In this document: piece by piece, positions 1 to 6,166 of the stretch
How the letters are laid out: each line of letters opens with the position of its first letter
Numbering within the stretch: the stretch's first letter is position 1
Origin: Actinobacteria bacterium 13_1_20CM_4_69_9
Lineage (GTDB): Bacteria; Actinomycetota; Thermoleophilia; Gaiellales; Gaiellaceae
Assembly (NCBI GenBank): GCA_001920085.1
Contig: MNJC01000071.1
Span: forward strand, 1 to 36,744
Length of the DNA: 36,744 nt
Direction of reading: 5' to 3'
The notes under the pieces: model-generated
Databases searched by the model: none
Told to the model about the DNA's origin: nothing
The model's input: only the letters and a program-made list of their open reading frames with translations
Translations under genes and position numbers: made by a program

Positions 1-1574
1 TGGTGCGCGTCCGTGTTGACGGCGATCCTGACGCCCGCTTCGCCCGCCATGCGCGCGTGTGAGTCGCGCAGGTCCAGCCGGTTCGGCTGCGAGTTGATCT
101 CGAGGAACGTGCGCGTCTCGAGCGCCTTCTCGACGACGCGCTCGATGCTCACGTCGGCGGGGTTGCGGATGTTGATCTTGCGCGCGGTCAGGTGGCCGAT
201 CATGTCCACGTGCGGGTTGTCCATTGCCACCAGCACGCGTTCGGTCGGATTGCGGTCGAACGCGGCGTGCAGCGAGGCGATCACCCAGTCACGCTCGGCA
301 AGCACCTCGTCGGGCAGTGACAGCGAGCCGTCGATGCGGATGTTGACCTCGACGCCCTTGAGCAGCCTGAACGGCTTCAAGCGCTCGTTGAGCGCATCGA
401 TCTCCAGGTTCTGCTCGGCGAGCGTGCCGCGAGGATGGTCGGTGATCGCGAGGTACGCGTAGCCTCGCTCACGCGCGGCGAGCGCCATCTGCTCGAGCGA
501 GTCACGACCGTCGGAGTACGTCGTGTGAGAGTGCAGGTCGCCCTTGATGTCTCCGAGCTTCACGAGCGCCGGCAGATCCCCGCGCCGCGCCGCGTCGAGC
601 TCGCCCGCGTTCTCGCGCAGCTCCGGCGGGATGAACTGGTAGCCGAGCCGCTCGTACACGTCGGCTTCAGCGGCGTACGTCAGCTCGTCGCCGCTCTCGA
701 CGACGGTGATCGAGTACTCGGACACCGACAGGCCGTCCTTCACTGCCCGCTCGCGCAGTGCGAGGTTGTGATGCTTCGAGCCGGTGAAGTGCTGCAGGAG
801 ATTGCCGTACGACTCGGGCGGAACCACTCGCAGGTCGAAGCGCAGGCCCTCGTTCGAAAGGACCGTCGCCTTCGTCGGCCCCTTCGCGACGACCTCGATC
901 ACCCACCTCAGCTTCGTGAAGTAGTCGACGAGCGCGGCGGGATCCTTGGCCGTCGCGATGATGTCGAGATCGCGGAACGTCTCCTTGCGCCGGCGGGCGC
1001 TGCCCGCTTCGGAGACCTCCACCGCGGCCGGATGGTCGCGCAGCACCGACACGACAGCGAGCAGCGCGCCGAGACCGTCGCCGAGCAGGCGGCGGTCCGA
1101 AGGCGCCTGCTGCTTCTCCGCGAGCGCCTTGAGGATGCGCTCCTCGGTCTTGGCGCCGAGGCCCGTGAGCGTCCGGAGCTGCTCCTGCTCCGCGGCGTGC
1201 TTGAGCTCCTCGACGGTCGTCACGCCGAGCTCCTTCCAGATCCTCGCCGCAGTCTTCGGGCCGAGCCCCGGCAGCCGCATGAAGGAGACGACTTCCGCCG
1301 GGATGATCTGCTTCCGCTTCGTCAGCGCGTGCATCTCGCCGTCCTCGACGACCTGCACGATCTTCTCCTCGATCGTCTTGCCGATGCCCTGCAGGTCCTT
1401 GGCGCGACCGTTGAGCGCGAGCTCGGCCACGCTGCCGGCGGTCTCGCGGATACGCGTCGCCGCCTTGCGGTACGCGAGCACGCGGAACGAGGCTTCGCCT
1501 TCGATCTCCAGCAGGTCGGCGAGAAGGTCGAGCTGGTCCGCCACGTCGACGTTGCGGGGCAGCGCTCGAGCCAT
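1..1574 (-). CDS. polX: PolX-family DNA polymerase with C-terminal PHP domain, 3' end outside the window
   Basis: Family X DNA polymerase of the bacterial PolX type, which fills gaps in base-excision repair and carries a PHP-type nuclease. The frame reads open from ATG at 1574 to the window edge (524 codons; full family members are about 570 aa). It starts MARALPRNVDVADQLDLLAD and has helix-hairpin-helix segments (IGKTIEEKI; LPGLGPKTAARIWKELG). The nucleotidyltransferase core follows: GSARRRKETFRDLDIIAT with the metal-binding DLD, and the third Asp in LRFDLRVV. The C-terminal PHP metal motifs are GDLHSHTTYSDG and ITDHPRG. The last few dozen residues lie off the left edge. It is divergent from the mannosyltransferase across 17 bp and has TATATT six bases before its ATG, so it is probably leaderless. 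Confidence 0.93.
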   Translation of the reverse strand, partial: MARALPRNVDVADQLDLLADLLEIEGEASFRVLAYRKAATRIRETAGSVAELALNGRAKDLQGIGKTIEEKIVQVVEDGEMHALTKRKQIIPAEVVSFMRLPGLGPKTAARIWKELGVTTVEELKHAAEQEQLRTLTGLGAKTEERILKALAEKQQAPSDRRLLGDGLGALLAVVSVLRDHPAAVEVSEAGSARRRKETFRDLDIIATAKDPAALVDYFTKLRWVIEVVAKGPTKATVLSNEGLRFDLRVVPPESYGNLLQHFTGSKHHNLALRERAVKDGLSVSEYSITVVESGDELTYAAEADVYERLGYQFIPPELRENAGELDAARRGDLPALVKLGDIKGDLHSHTTYSDGRDSLEQMALAARERGYAYLAITDHPRGTLAEQNLEIDALNERLKPFRLLKGVEVNIRIDGSLSLPDEVLAERDWVIASLHAAFDRNPTERVLVAMDNPHVDMIGHLTARKINIRNPADVSIERVVEKALETRTFLEINSQPNRLDLRDSHARMAGEAGVRIAVNTDAH

Positions 1575-1580
1575 GCGTTG

Positions 1581-1586
1581 AATATA
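1581..1586 (-). promoter_or_regulatory. -10 box of a leaderless promoter for polX
   Basis: On the minus strand TATATT is followed by CAACGC and then the polX ATG. A 6-nt gap places the predicted transcript start on the A of ATG. There is no room for a Shine-Dalgarno site in the 17-bp divergent gap. A -35 element is not obvious. Confidence 0.6.
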
Positions 1587-1591
1587 CGTCC

Positions 1592-2302
1592 GTGCCTGCC
1601 GCCGTCGTCTGTCTCCCGACGTACAACGAGCGCGAGAACCTCGAGGCGATGCTGCGCGCGCTCGGCGACAAAGGCGCGCGCGTGCTCGTGATCGACGACA
1701 GCTCACCGGACGGCACCGGCGAGCTCGCCGACTGCCTCGCCGAGGAGCTCGACTACGTCAGCGTGCTGCACCGCCCCAGCAAGGAGGGACTGGGGCCGGC
1801 GTACCTCGCCGGCTTCCGCCGAGCACTCGGCGACGGCGCCGAGCTCGTTCTCGAGATGGACTGCGACTTCTCGCACGACCCGAACGACGTGCCGCGGCTG
1901 ATCGCAGCTGCCGGCGACGCCGACGTCGTGCTCGGCTCGCGCTACGTCGCCGGCGGCGGCGTCAAGAACTGGGGCCTGCTGCGCCGATTCATCTCCGCCG
2001 GCGGCTCGTGGTATGCGCGCGTGCTGCTGCAAGCGCACGTACGCGACCTGACGGGCGGCTTCAAGTGCTATCGCCGTGCGGTCCTCGAATCGATCGACCT
2101 CGACGCGATTCACTCGAAGGGCTACGCCTTCCAGATCGAGACGACCTACCGCGCCCTGCGCGCTGGCTTCCGCGTAGTGGAGGTGCCGATCACGTTCGCG
2201 GACCGCGAGGCGGGCGGCTCGAAGATGTCGCGCGCAATCGTCGCGGAGGCGATCTGGAAGGTGCCCGCGTTGCGGCTCGCGGCGATCACAGGTCGTCTGT
2301 AG
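1592..2302 (+). CDS. polyprenol monophosphomannose synthase (GT2 family)
   Basis: Family 2 glycosyltransferase of the dolichol/polyprenol-phosphate mannose synthase group, which moves a sugar (usually mannose from GDP-mannose) onto a polyprenyl phosphate at the cytoplasmic membrane face. It is 236 aa from a GTG start. Visible motifs: LPTYNERENLEAML at the N-terminus, DDSSPDGTGELAD (nucleotide binding), MDCDFSHDPNDVPRL (the D-x-D metal motif) and TGGFKCYRRAVL. There are no C-terminal membrane helices, as in the short soluble Ppm1/DPM1 catalytic type. The start follows the conserved N-terminus. The upstream AT-rich GAATATACG lies in the gap shared with polX, so this gene is probably leaderless too, though its -10 box is poor. 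The sugar is inferred from the family. Confidence 0.88.
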   Translation: MPAAVVCLPTYNERENLEAMLRALGDKGARVLVIDDSSPDGTGELADCLAEELDYVSVLHRPSKEGLGPAYLAGFRRALGDGAELVLEMDCDFSHDPNDVPRLIAAAGDADVVLGSRYVAGGGVKNWGLLRRFISAGGSWYARVLLQAHVRDLTGGFKCYRRAVLESIDLDAIHSKGYAFQIETTYRALRAGFRVVEVPITFADREAGGSKMSRAIVAEAIWKVPALRLAAITGRL

Positions 2303-2307
2303 CGCGC

Positions 2308-2313
2308 TACCCT
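2308..2313 (+). promoter_or_regulatory. -10 box of a leaderless promoter for the thioredoxin gene
   Basis: TACCCT is followed by GGCGTC and the GTG start at 2320, with a 6-nt gap. It begins just after the TAG stop of the mannosyltransferase gene, so thioredoxin can be transcribed independently. Confidence 0.55.
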
Positions 2314-2319
2314 GGCGTC

Positions 2320-2643
2320 GTGTTCGAGGTGACCGACGAGACGTTCGAGCGCGACGTGCTCGAGTGCGACGTGCCGGTCGTCCTCGACTTCTGGGCGCCG
2401 TGGTGCGGGCCGTGTCGCGCGGTCGAGCCGATCCTGCAGCAGCTGGAAGCGGAGACACACGGCAAGGTCGAGTTCGCGAAGCTGAACATCGACGAGAACC
2501 CGCTGACGGCCGCGCGGTACGACGTCCTCTCGATCCCCACGGCGATCCTGTTCGACGGCGGCGAGGCGAGGGCGACGGTGATCGGCGCCCGGCCGCGCTC
2601 GCATTACGAGCACGCGCTAGCGGAAGTGCTCCCAGCCGCCTAG
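2320..2643 (+). CDS. trxA: thioredoxin
   Basis: Classical cytoplasmic thioredoxin, a dithiol-disulfide reductant of 107 aa. The active site WAPWCGPC carries Cys29 and Cys32. The cis-proline segment is LSIPTAILFDGGE. The frame is open far upstream, but the GTG at 2320 gives VFEVTDETFERDV, the normal thioredoxin N-terminus, and lies 6 nt after a TACCCT box. The 3' end overlaps the convergent thiL gene by 27 bp, so thioredoxin's last nine codons are also thiL's last codons on the other strand. Confidence 0.93.
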   Translation: MFEVTDETFERDVLECDVPVVLDFWAPWCGPCRAVEPILQQLEAETHGKVEFAKLNIDENPLTAARYDVLSIPTAILFDGGEARATVIGARPRSHYEHALAEVLPAA

Positions 2644-3432
2644 CTCGTACGGCTCGCCGTCGAGCGTCAGAGCGACTCCCTCTCCCTCCTCGCAGCGGCC
2701 GATCTCGGTGAAGCGCGTCGGCCCCGGAACCGCCGCGAGCAGCTCGTAGTCCTCGCCGAAGCCGACATCGTCCAGCTCGGCGCCGACTGCGATCGGGACG
2801 CGCTCGAGCTCGACGGCGAGCCGGCAGCCCGAGCGCGCTGCGACGTGCGCGGCGTCGACGGCGAGCCCGTCGGACAGGTCGAGCAGCGCGTGCGCGTTCC
2901 GGGCGAGTTCCTTGCCCTCCCCGAGCCGCAGCGGCGGGCGCACGAACGCCTGGCGGCGGAACGCCGCCCCGGCGGCGCCGAGCGGGCCGGTGACGACCAG
3001 CGTGTCCCCCGGCTTCGCGCCGGCGCGTCCGGGCACGCGTGTGGAGCGTCCGACGGCGCTCACGCTGAGAAGGAGCTGCTCGGCCCTCGTCGTGTCGCCC
3101 CCGAGCACGGCGACATCCGTCTCCGCCATGCCGGCGTAGAGCTCGAGCACGTCCTCGACGTTCGTGTCGCCGGGAGCGGCGAGCGTGACGATCAACCCCT
3201 CGGGGTCGGCGCCTGAGGCCGCGAGATCGCTCAGGTTCACGGCCGCCGCCCGCCAGCCGAGGTCACGCCAGGAGATCCAGTCGAGGCGGAAGTGCACGCC
3301 TTCGACCAGCGCGTCCTGCGTGACGACGACGCCGCCGGCGAGCGCCGCGGCGTCGTGCTCGATGTGCTGCGCGAGCCCGCGCCGCTCGAGCTCGGCCAGA
3401 AGCCCCAGCTCGCCGAGCTCAGAGAGCCGCAT
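2617..3432 (-). CDS. thiL: thiamine-monophosphate kinase
   Basis: Phosphorylates thiamine monophosphate to thiamine pyrophosphate, the last step of the pathway. It is 271 aa, slightly short for the family. The N-terminal half carries HDAAAL, VTQDALVEGVHFRLDW and NLSDLAASGADP, the Mg-ATP and substrate motifs of the PurM/ThiL fold. Further on are AVLGGDTTRAEQLLLSVSAVG and LDLSDGLAVDAAHVA. It is the last gene of the thiDMEL operon, overlapping thiE by 14 bp. Its 3' end runs into trxA on the opposite strand. It is presumably controlled by the TPP riboswitch upstream of thiD. Confidence 0.93.
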   Translation of the reverse strand: MRLSELGELGLLAELERRGLAQHIEHDAAALAGGVVVTQDALVEGVHFRLDWISWRDLGWRAAAVNLSDLAASGADPEGLIVTLAAPGDTNVEDVLELYAGMAETDVAVLGGDTTRAEQLLLSVSAVGRSTRVPGRAGAKPGDTLVVTGPLGAAGAAFRRQAFVRPPLRLGEGKELARNAHALLDLSDGLAVDAAHVAARSGCRLAVELERVPIAVGAELDDVGFGEDYELLAAVPGPTRFTEIGRCEEGEGVALTLDGEPYELGGWEHFR

Positions 3433-3979
3433 CGATCGCCCGGCGCAGGGCCGCGGCGTCGCGCGCGGCTCGGATCACCGCCACGCCGGCGGCTCCGGCG
3501 CGGATGCAGTCGCCCGCGTTCAGCTGGTCGACGCCTCCTATGGCGACGACCGGTGTCGCCACCCCGGCGCAGATCTCCCCAAGGCCGTCGAGCCCGATCG
3601 CCGGATCCGCGTCGGGCTTCGACGGCGTCGACCAGACCGGCCCGGCCCCGATGTAGTCCGCACGCCCCTCGGCGGCCCGCGCCTCGTCGGGCGTCGATGC
3701 TGACAGCCCGAGCATCAAACCCTGGTCCCTCGCCGTCTCCGCGCCCTCGTCGTCGCGGCCGAGGTGAACGCCGTCGGCGCCGAGCATCAACGCGCCCTCG
3801 ACGTCGTCGTTGACGACGAACGGGACGCCGTGGCGCGCGCACAGGCTCCGCGTCGCCCGGCCGCGCTCCACGACGTCGACGCGCGGAACACCCTTCAGCC
3901 TCCACTGCACGACGGTCGCGCCGCCTTCGATCGCGATGCGCGCCGTCTCGAGATCGTCGACGAGGACGTGGAGCTTCAC
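3419..3979 (-). CDS. thiE: thiamine-phosphate synthase
   Basis: Joins hydroxymethylpyrimidine pyrophosphate with hydroxyethylthiazole phosphate to make thiamine phosphate. It is 186 aa, a TIM barrel at the short end of the family. Signatures: VVQWRLKG (usually VQLR.K), FVVNDDVEGALMLGADGVHLGRDDEG, the IGAGPVWSTPSKPDA loop that binds pyrophosphate, and VVAIGGV for the C-terminal phosphate site. It overlaps thiM by 4 bp (ATGA) upstream and thiL by 14 bp downstream, implying translational coupling. Confidence 0.94.
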   Translation of the reverse strand: MKLHVLVDDLETARIAIEGGATVVQWRLKGVPRVDVVERGRATRSLCARHGVPFVVNDDVEGALMLGADGVHLGRDDEGAETARDQGLMLGLSASTPDEARAAEGRADYIGAGPVWSTPSKPDADPAIGLDGLGEICAGVATPVVAIGGVDQLNAGDCIRAGAAGVAVIRAARDAAALRRAIDAAL

Positions 3980-4770
3980 GAGATCCGCGCGCGGCCGTCG
4001 AGCGTCTCGGGGTCGAGCGCCGCGAGCGCGTCGTAGAGGTTGGCGTGAAAGGTGCCCGGCCCCTTCGCGTCGCGCGCTGCGTCCTCGGCCGCAACGCCGA
4101 AGGCCGCGAGCGCCTCGGCTGCCGCCTCGAGCGACTCGTCATGCTTCGCCGCGAGGAAGCAGCCGGTCACCGCGCTGGACATGCAACCGGTGCCGGTCAC
4201 CGTCGCCAGCAGCTCGTGCCCGTTGGCGACCGCGAGCACGCGCGTGCCGTCCGAGACATGGTCGACGACACCCGTGACGGAGGCGATCAGCGCGAGGCTC
4301 CGGGCCGCAGTCCGCGCGAGGTCGGCACCATCGCCGGCAGCGCCGATCGACTCGACCCCCCGCACTTCCGCGTCGGCGCCGACGAGCGTGGCGACCTCGC
4401 CCTGATTCCCGCGCAGGACCGTGACGCCGACCTCCGAGAGAATGCGCCGCGTCGTCTCGGTGCGATACCGCGTCGCGCCCGCGCCGACCGGATCGAGAAC
4501 GACGGGAATGCCGCCCGCGTTCGCCGCCTTGCCGGCGGCGATCATCGCGTCGACCCACCTTGGCGAAAGCGTGCCGATGTTGAGCACCAGCGCACCCGCG
4601 AGCCCGACCATCTCCTCGACCTCTTCCAGGGCGTGCGCCATCACCGGCAGCGCGCCCAGCGCGAGCGTCGCATTCGCGGTCTCGTTCATGACGACGTAAT
4701 TCGTGATCTGATGGACGAGCGGCTTGCGGTCTCGCAGCACCCGCAGCGTCCGGCCGGGCGAGACGCTCAC
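3976..4770 (-). CDS. thiM: hydroxyethylthiazole kinase
   Basis: Salvage kinase that phosphorylates 4-methyl-5-(2-hydroxyethyl)thiazole, 264 aa. Visible family motifs: LVHQITNYVVMNETANATLALGA near the N-terminus, LVLNIGTLSPRWVDAM, PVVLDPVGAGATRYR, LRGNQGEVATLVG, and the catalytic-site segment VTGTGCMSSAVTGCFLA. It overlaps thiD and thiE by 4 bp each. Having ThiM rather than ThiG/ThiH in this operon indicates that thiazole is salvaged here. De novo thiC/thiG could lie elsewhere. Confidence 0.94.
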   Translation of the reverse strand: MSVSPGRTLRVLRDRKPLVHQITNYVVMNETANATLALGALPVMAHALEEVEEMVGLAGALVLNIGTLSPRWVDAMIAAGKAANAGGIPVVLDPVGAGATRYRTETTRRILSEVGVTVLRGNQGEVATLVGADAEVRGVESIGAAGDGADLARTAARSLALIASVTGVVDHVSDGTRVLAVANGHELLATVTGTGCMSSAVTGCFLAAKHDESLEAAAEALAAFGVAAEDAARDAKGPGTFHANLYDALAALDPETLDGRARIS

Positions 4771-5585
4771 GCAGTCAGACCCAGCACGTCGACAGGCCCT
4801 TCACCCGCGCCGAGCTCGACGAGCCCCAGGCGCACAGCATCGCTCGCCGCGCGCGCGGCCTCCCGGGCGGCCATGTCCAGGGACTGTCCCGAAGCCAGGG
4901 CCCCTGCGAGCGTGGCCGAATGGGTGCAGCCCGCCCCGTGAGTCGCGGGAACCGCGTAGCGCACGACGGGAATCTCGATGTGACGCTCCCCGTCGAAGAG
5001 ATGGTCGATCGGGTCGGCGCCGTGGCCGCCGGTGACGATCACAGCCGCCGCGCCGAGCTCGTGGATCCGCTCTGCGAGGTCGCGACGCGACGCGGACATC
5101 CCGGCGAGGGCCTCGGCCTCGTTCAGGTTCGGTGTCACGACCGTCGCCAACGGAAACAGGCGCGACACCAACGTCTCGACCGCGTCGTCCTGCAGTAGCC
5201 GAGCACCGGAGCTCGCGAGCATCACCGGGTCGACGACAAGTGGAACGCGGTGCTGCTCGAGAAAGTCGGCGACCGTCTCGATCGACTCGCGCGAGAACAA
5301 CATCCCGGTCTTCGCGGCATCGACGCCGAGATCCGTGAACACCGCTTCTAGCTGCGCACGGATGAAGTCCGGCGTCGCCTCCTGCACGGCCGTCACCCCG
5401 ATCGTGTTCTGGGCCGTCAGCGCGACGATCGCGCTCATGCCGTAGCAACCGGCCGCGGCGAATGCCTTCAGGTCGGCCTGCACTCCTGCGCCGCCGCCCG
5501 AATCCGAGCCGGCGATCGTGAGACACCTTGGAACCAACTCTCTCCCTTCGCTCAACGCGGGGGAACCCATCGTTCCCCCGCGCAC
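4767..5585 (-). CDS. thiD: hydroxymethylpyrimidine/phosphomethylpyrimidine kinase
   Basis: Phosphorylates HMP to HMP-P and then HMP-PP, 272 aa by the longest reading. Motifs: LTIAGSDSGGGAGVQADLKAF near the N-terminus, VVDPVMLASSGARLL, VTPNLNEAEALAG, VTGGHG, and the anion-hole segment THGAGCTHSATLAGALA. The start is uncertain. GTG 5585 sits only 2 nt after an AAGGAGG. ATG 5570 has a weak G-rich upstream. TTG 5537 has AAGGGAG about 4 nt upstream and removes the non-conserved first 16 residues. It is the first gene of the thi operon, about 100 nt below the TPP riboswitch. Confidence 0.92.
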   Translation of the reverse strand: MRGGTMGSPALSEGRELVPRCLTIAGSDSGGGAGVQADLKAFAAAGCYGMSAIVALTAQNTIGVTAVQEATPDFIRAQLEAVFTDLGVDAAKTGMLFSRESIETVADFLEQHRVPLVVDPVMLASSGARLLQDDAVETLVSRLFPLATVVTPNLNEAEALAGMSASRRDLAERIHELGAAAVIVTGGHGADPIDHLFDGERHIEIPVVRYAVPATHGAGCTHSATLAGALASGQSLDMAAREAARAASDAVRLGLVELGAGEGPVDVLGLTA

Positions 5586-5612
5586 CCCCTCCTTCTCGGC
5601 ACGCGACCCAAT

Positions 5613-5652
5613 GCCGCAGCGAGCCTCCGGCGGGCGAAGCCCGCCTGCGGCG
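5613..5652 (-). promoter_or_regulatory. hairpin in the thi leader, possible riboswitch expression platform
   Basis: Between the riboswitch and thiD the transcript can fold a long GC hairpin. The outer arms GCCGCAG and CTGCGGC enclose an inner GGCGGG-CUUCG-CCCGCC stem (5629-5645). No U-tract follows, so a classical intrinsic terminator is not supported. Sequestration of ribosome access, Rho-dependent control, or plain GC-rich structure remain possible. Confidence 0.4.
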
Positions 5653-5682
5653 TCGATGCGTTACGACTCTCGAGCGTCTGCT

Positions 5683-5758
5683 CCTCCCTTCGCCGGTGCT
5701 AACCGGATCAGGTTCGACGGGTGTGATCTCAGCCCGTTGGGCACCCCGGTGAGCCAAG
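5683..5758 (-). promoter_or_regulatory. TPP (THI-box) riboswitch
   Basis: The minus strand reads the conserved THI order: GGGGUGCCC, a short CCCAACGGG P3 stem, CUGAGA, ACACCC, then GAACCUGAUCCGGUUAGCACCGGCGAAGGGA. GGGU/ACCC form P2, and CCGG-UUAGCA-CCGG forms the P5 hairpin. P1 is probably GCUC (5754-5751) with GAGC near 5680, with a bulge. It lies directly above thiD, the expected site for feedback repression by thiamine pyrophosphate. Its 5' edge abuts and partly overlaps the promoter of the divergent VOC gene. Confidence 0.93.
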
Positions 5759-5766
5759 GGTACCGT
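5757..5766. promoter_or_regulatory. overlapping divergent -10 boxes (VOC gene and possibly the thi operon)
   Basis: AGGGTACCGT contains TACCGT on the plus strand (5761-5766), followed by 7 nt and the VOC ATG at 5774. A TTGGGC (5737-5742), 18 bp upstream, could be its -35. The same DNA read on the minus strand gives TACCCT (5762-5757). If that were the thi -10 box, transcription would start near 5750 and omit most of riboswitch helix P1. The minus-strand reading is therefore doubtful; the plus-strand one is good. Confidence 0.5.
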
Positions 5767-5773
5767 GTCGCCG

Positions 5774-6166
5774 ATGGCCGACGTGAGAGAGCTCCGGCTC
5801 GTGTTGACCGTGCAGGACTTCGACGGCGCACTGAGCTTCTACCGCGACGCGCTGGGCCTCGACGTCGAGGCGGTATGGGCCAGCGAGGGGGGACACGTAA
5901 CGCTCCTCTCCGCCGGCCGCGCGACGCTCGAGCTCGTCGACGAGGCGCATGCGGCGGAGATCGATCGCCTTGAGGTCGGCCGACGCGTGGCCGGCCCGGT
6001 CCGCGTCGCCTTCCAGGTGCCGGACAGCGGCGCTCTGGCCGACACGCTCGAGGGGGCCGGAGCGACCCGCATTGCGGGGCCGGTGACGACCCCGTGGAAC
6101 GACCGCAACGTGCGCCTCGAGGCGCCGGACGGAACGCAGCTGACGCTGTTCACGCCCGTCGAGTGA
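5774..6166 (+). CDS. VOC (glyoxalase/bleomycin-resistance fold) family protein
   Basis: Small vicinal-oxygen-chelate fold protein, 130 aa. Two beta-alpha-beta-beta-beta modules are recognisable. The first begins MADVRELRLVLTVQDFDGALSFYRDALGL and the second GPVRVAFQVPDSGALADTLEGAGA, ending in the typical APDGTQLTLFTPVE. Members are dioxygenases, isomerases or drug-binding proteins, and the substrate cannot be told here. The ATG at 5774 is preferred over GTG 5765 because it lies 7 nt after the TACCGT -10 box. The gene ends in a GTGA overlap with the helicase gene. Confidence 0.85.
   Translation: MADVRELRLVLTVQDFDGALSFYRDALGLDVEAVWASEGGHVTLLSAGRATLELVDEAHAAEIDRLEVGRRVAGPVRVAFQVPDSGALADTLEGAGATRIAGPVTTPWNDRNVRLEAPDGTQLTLFTPVE

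Noticed and set aside
5750..5762. TACCCT as the thi operon -10 box
   Set aside because: Transcription from it would start near 5750 and remove most of riboswitch helix P1, so it is only mentioned as doubtful.
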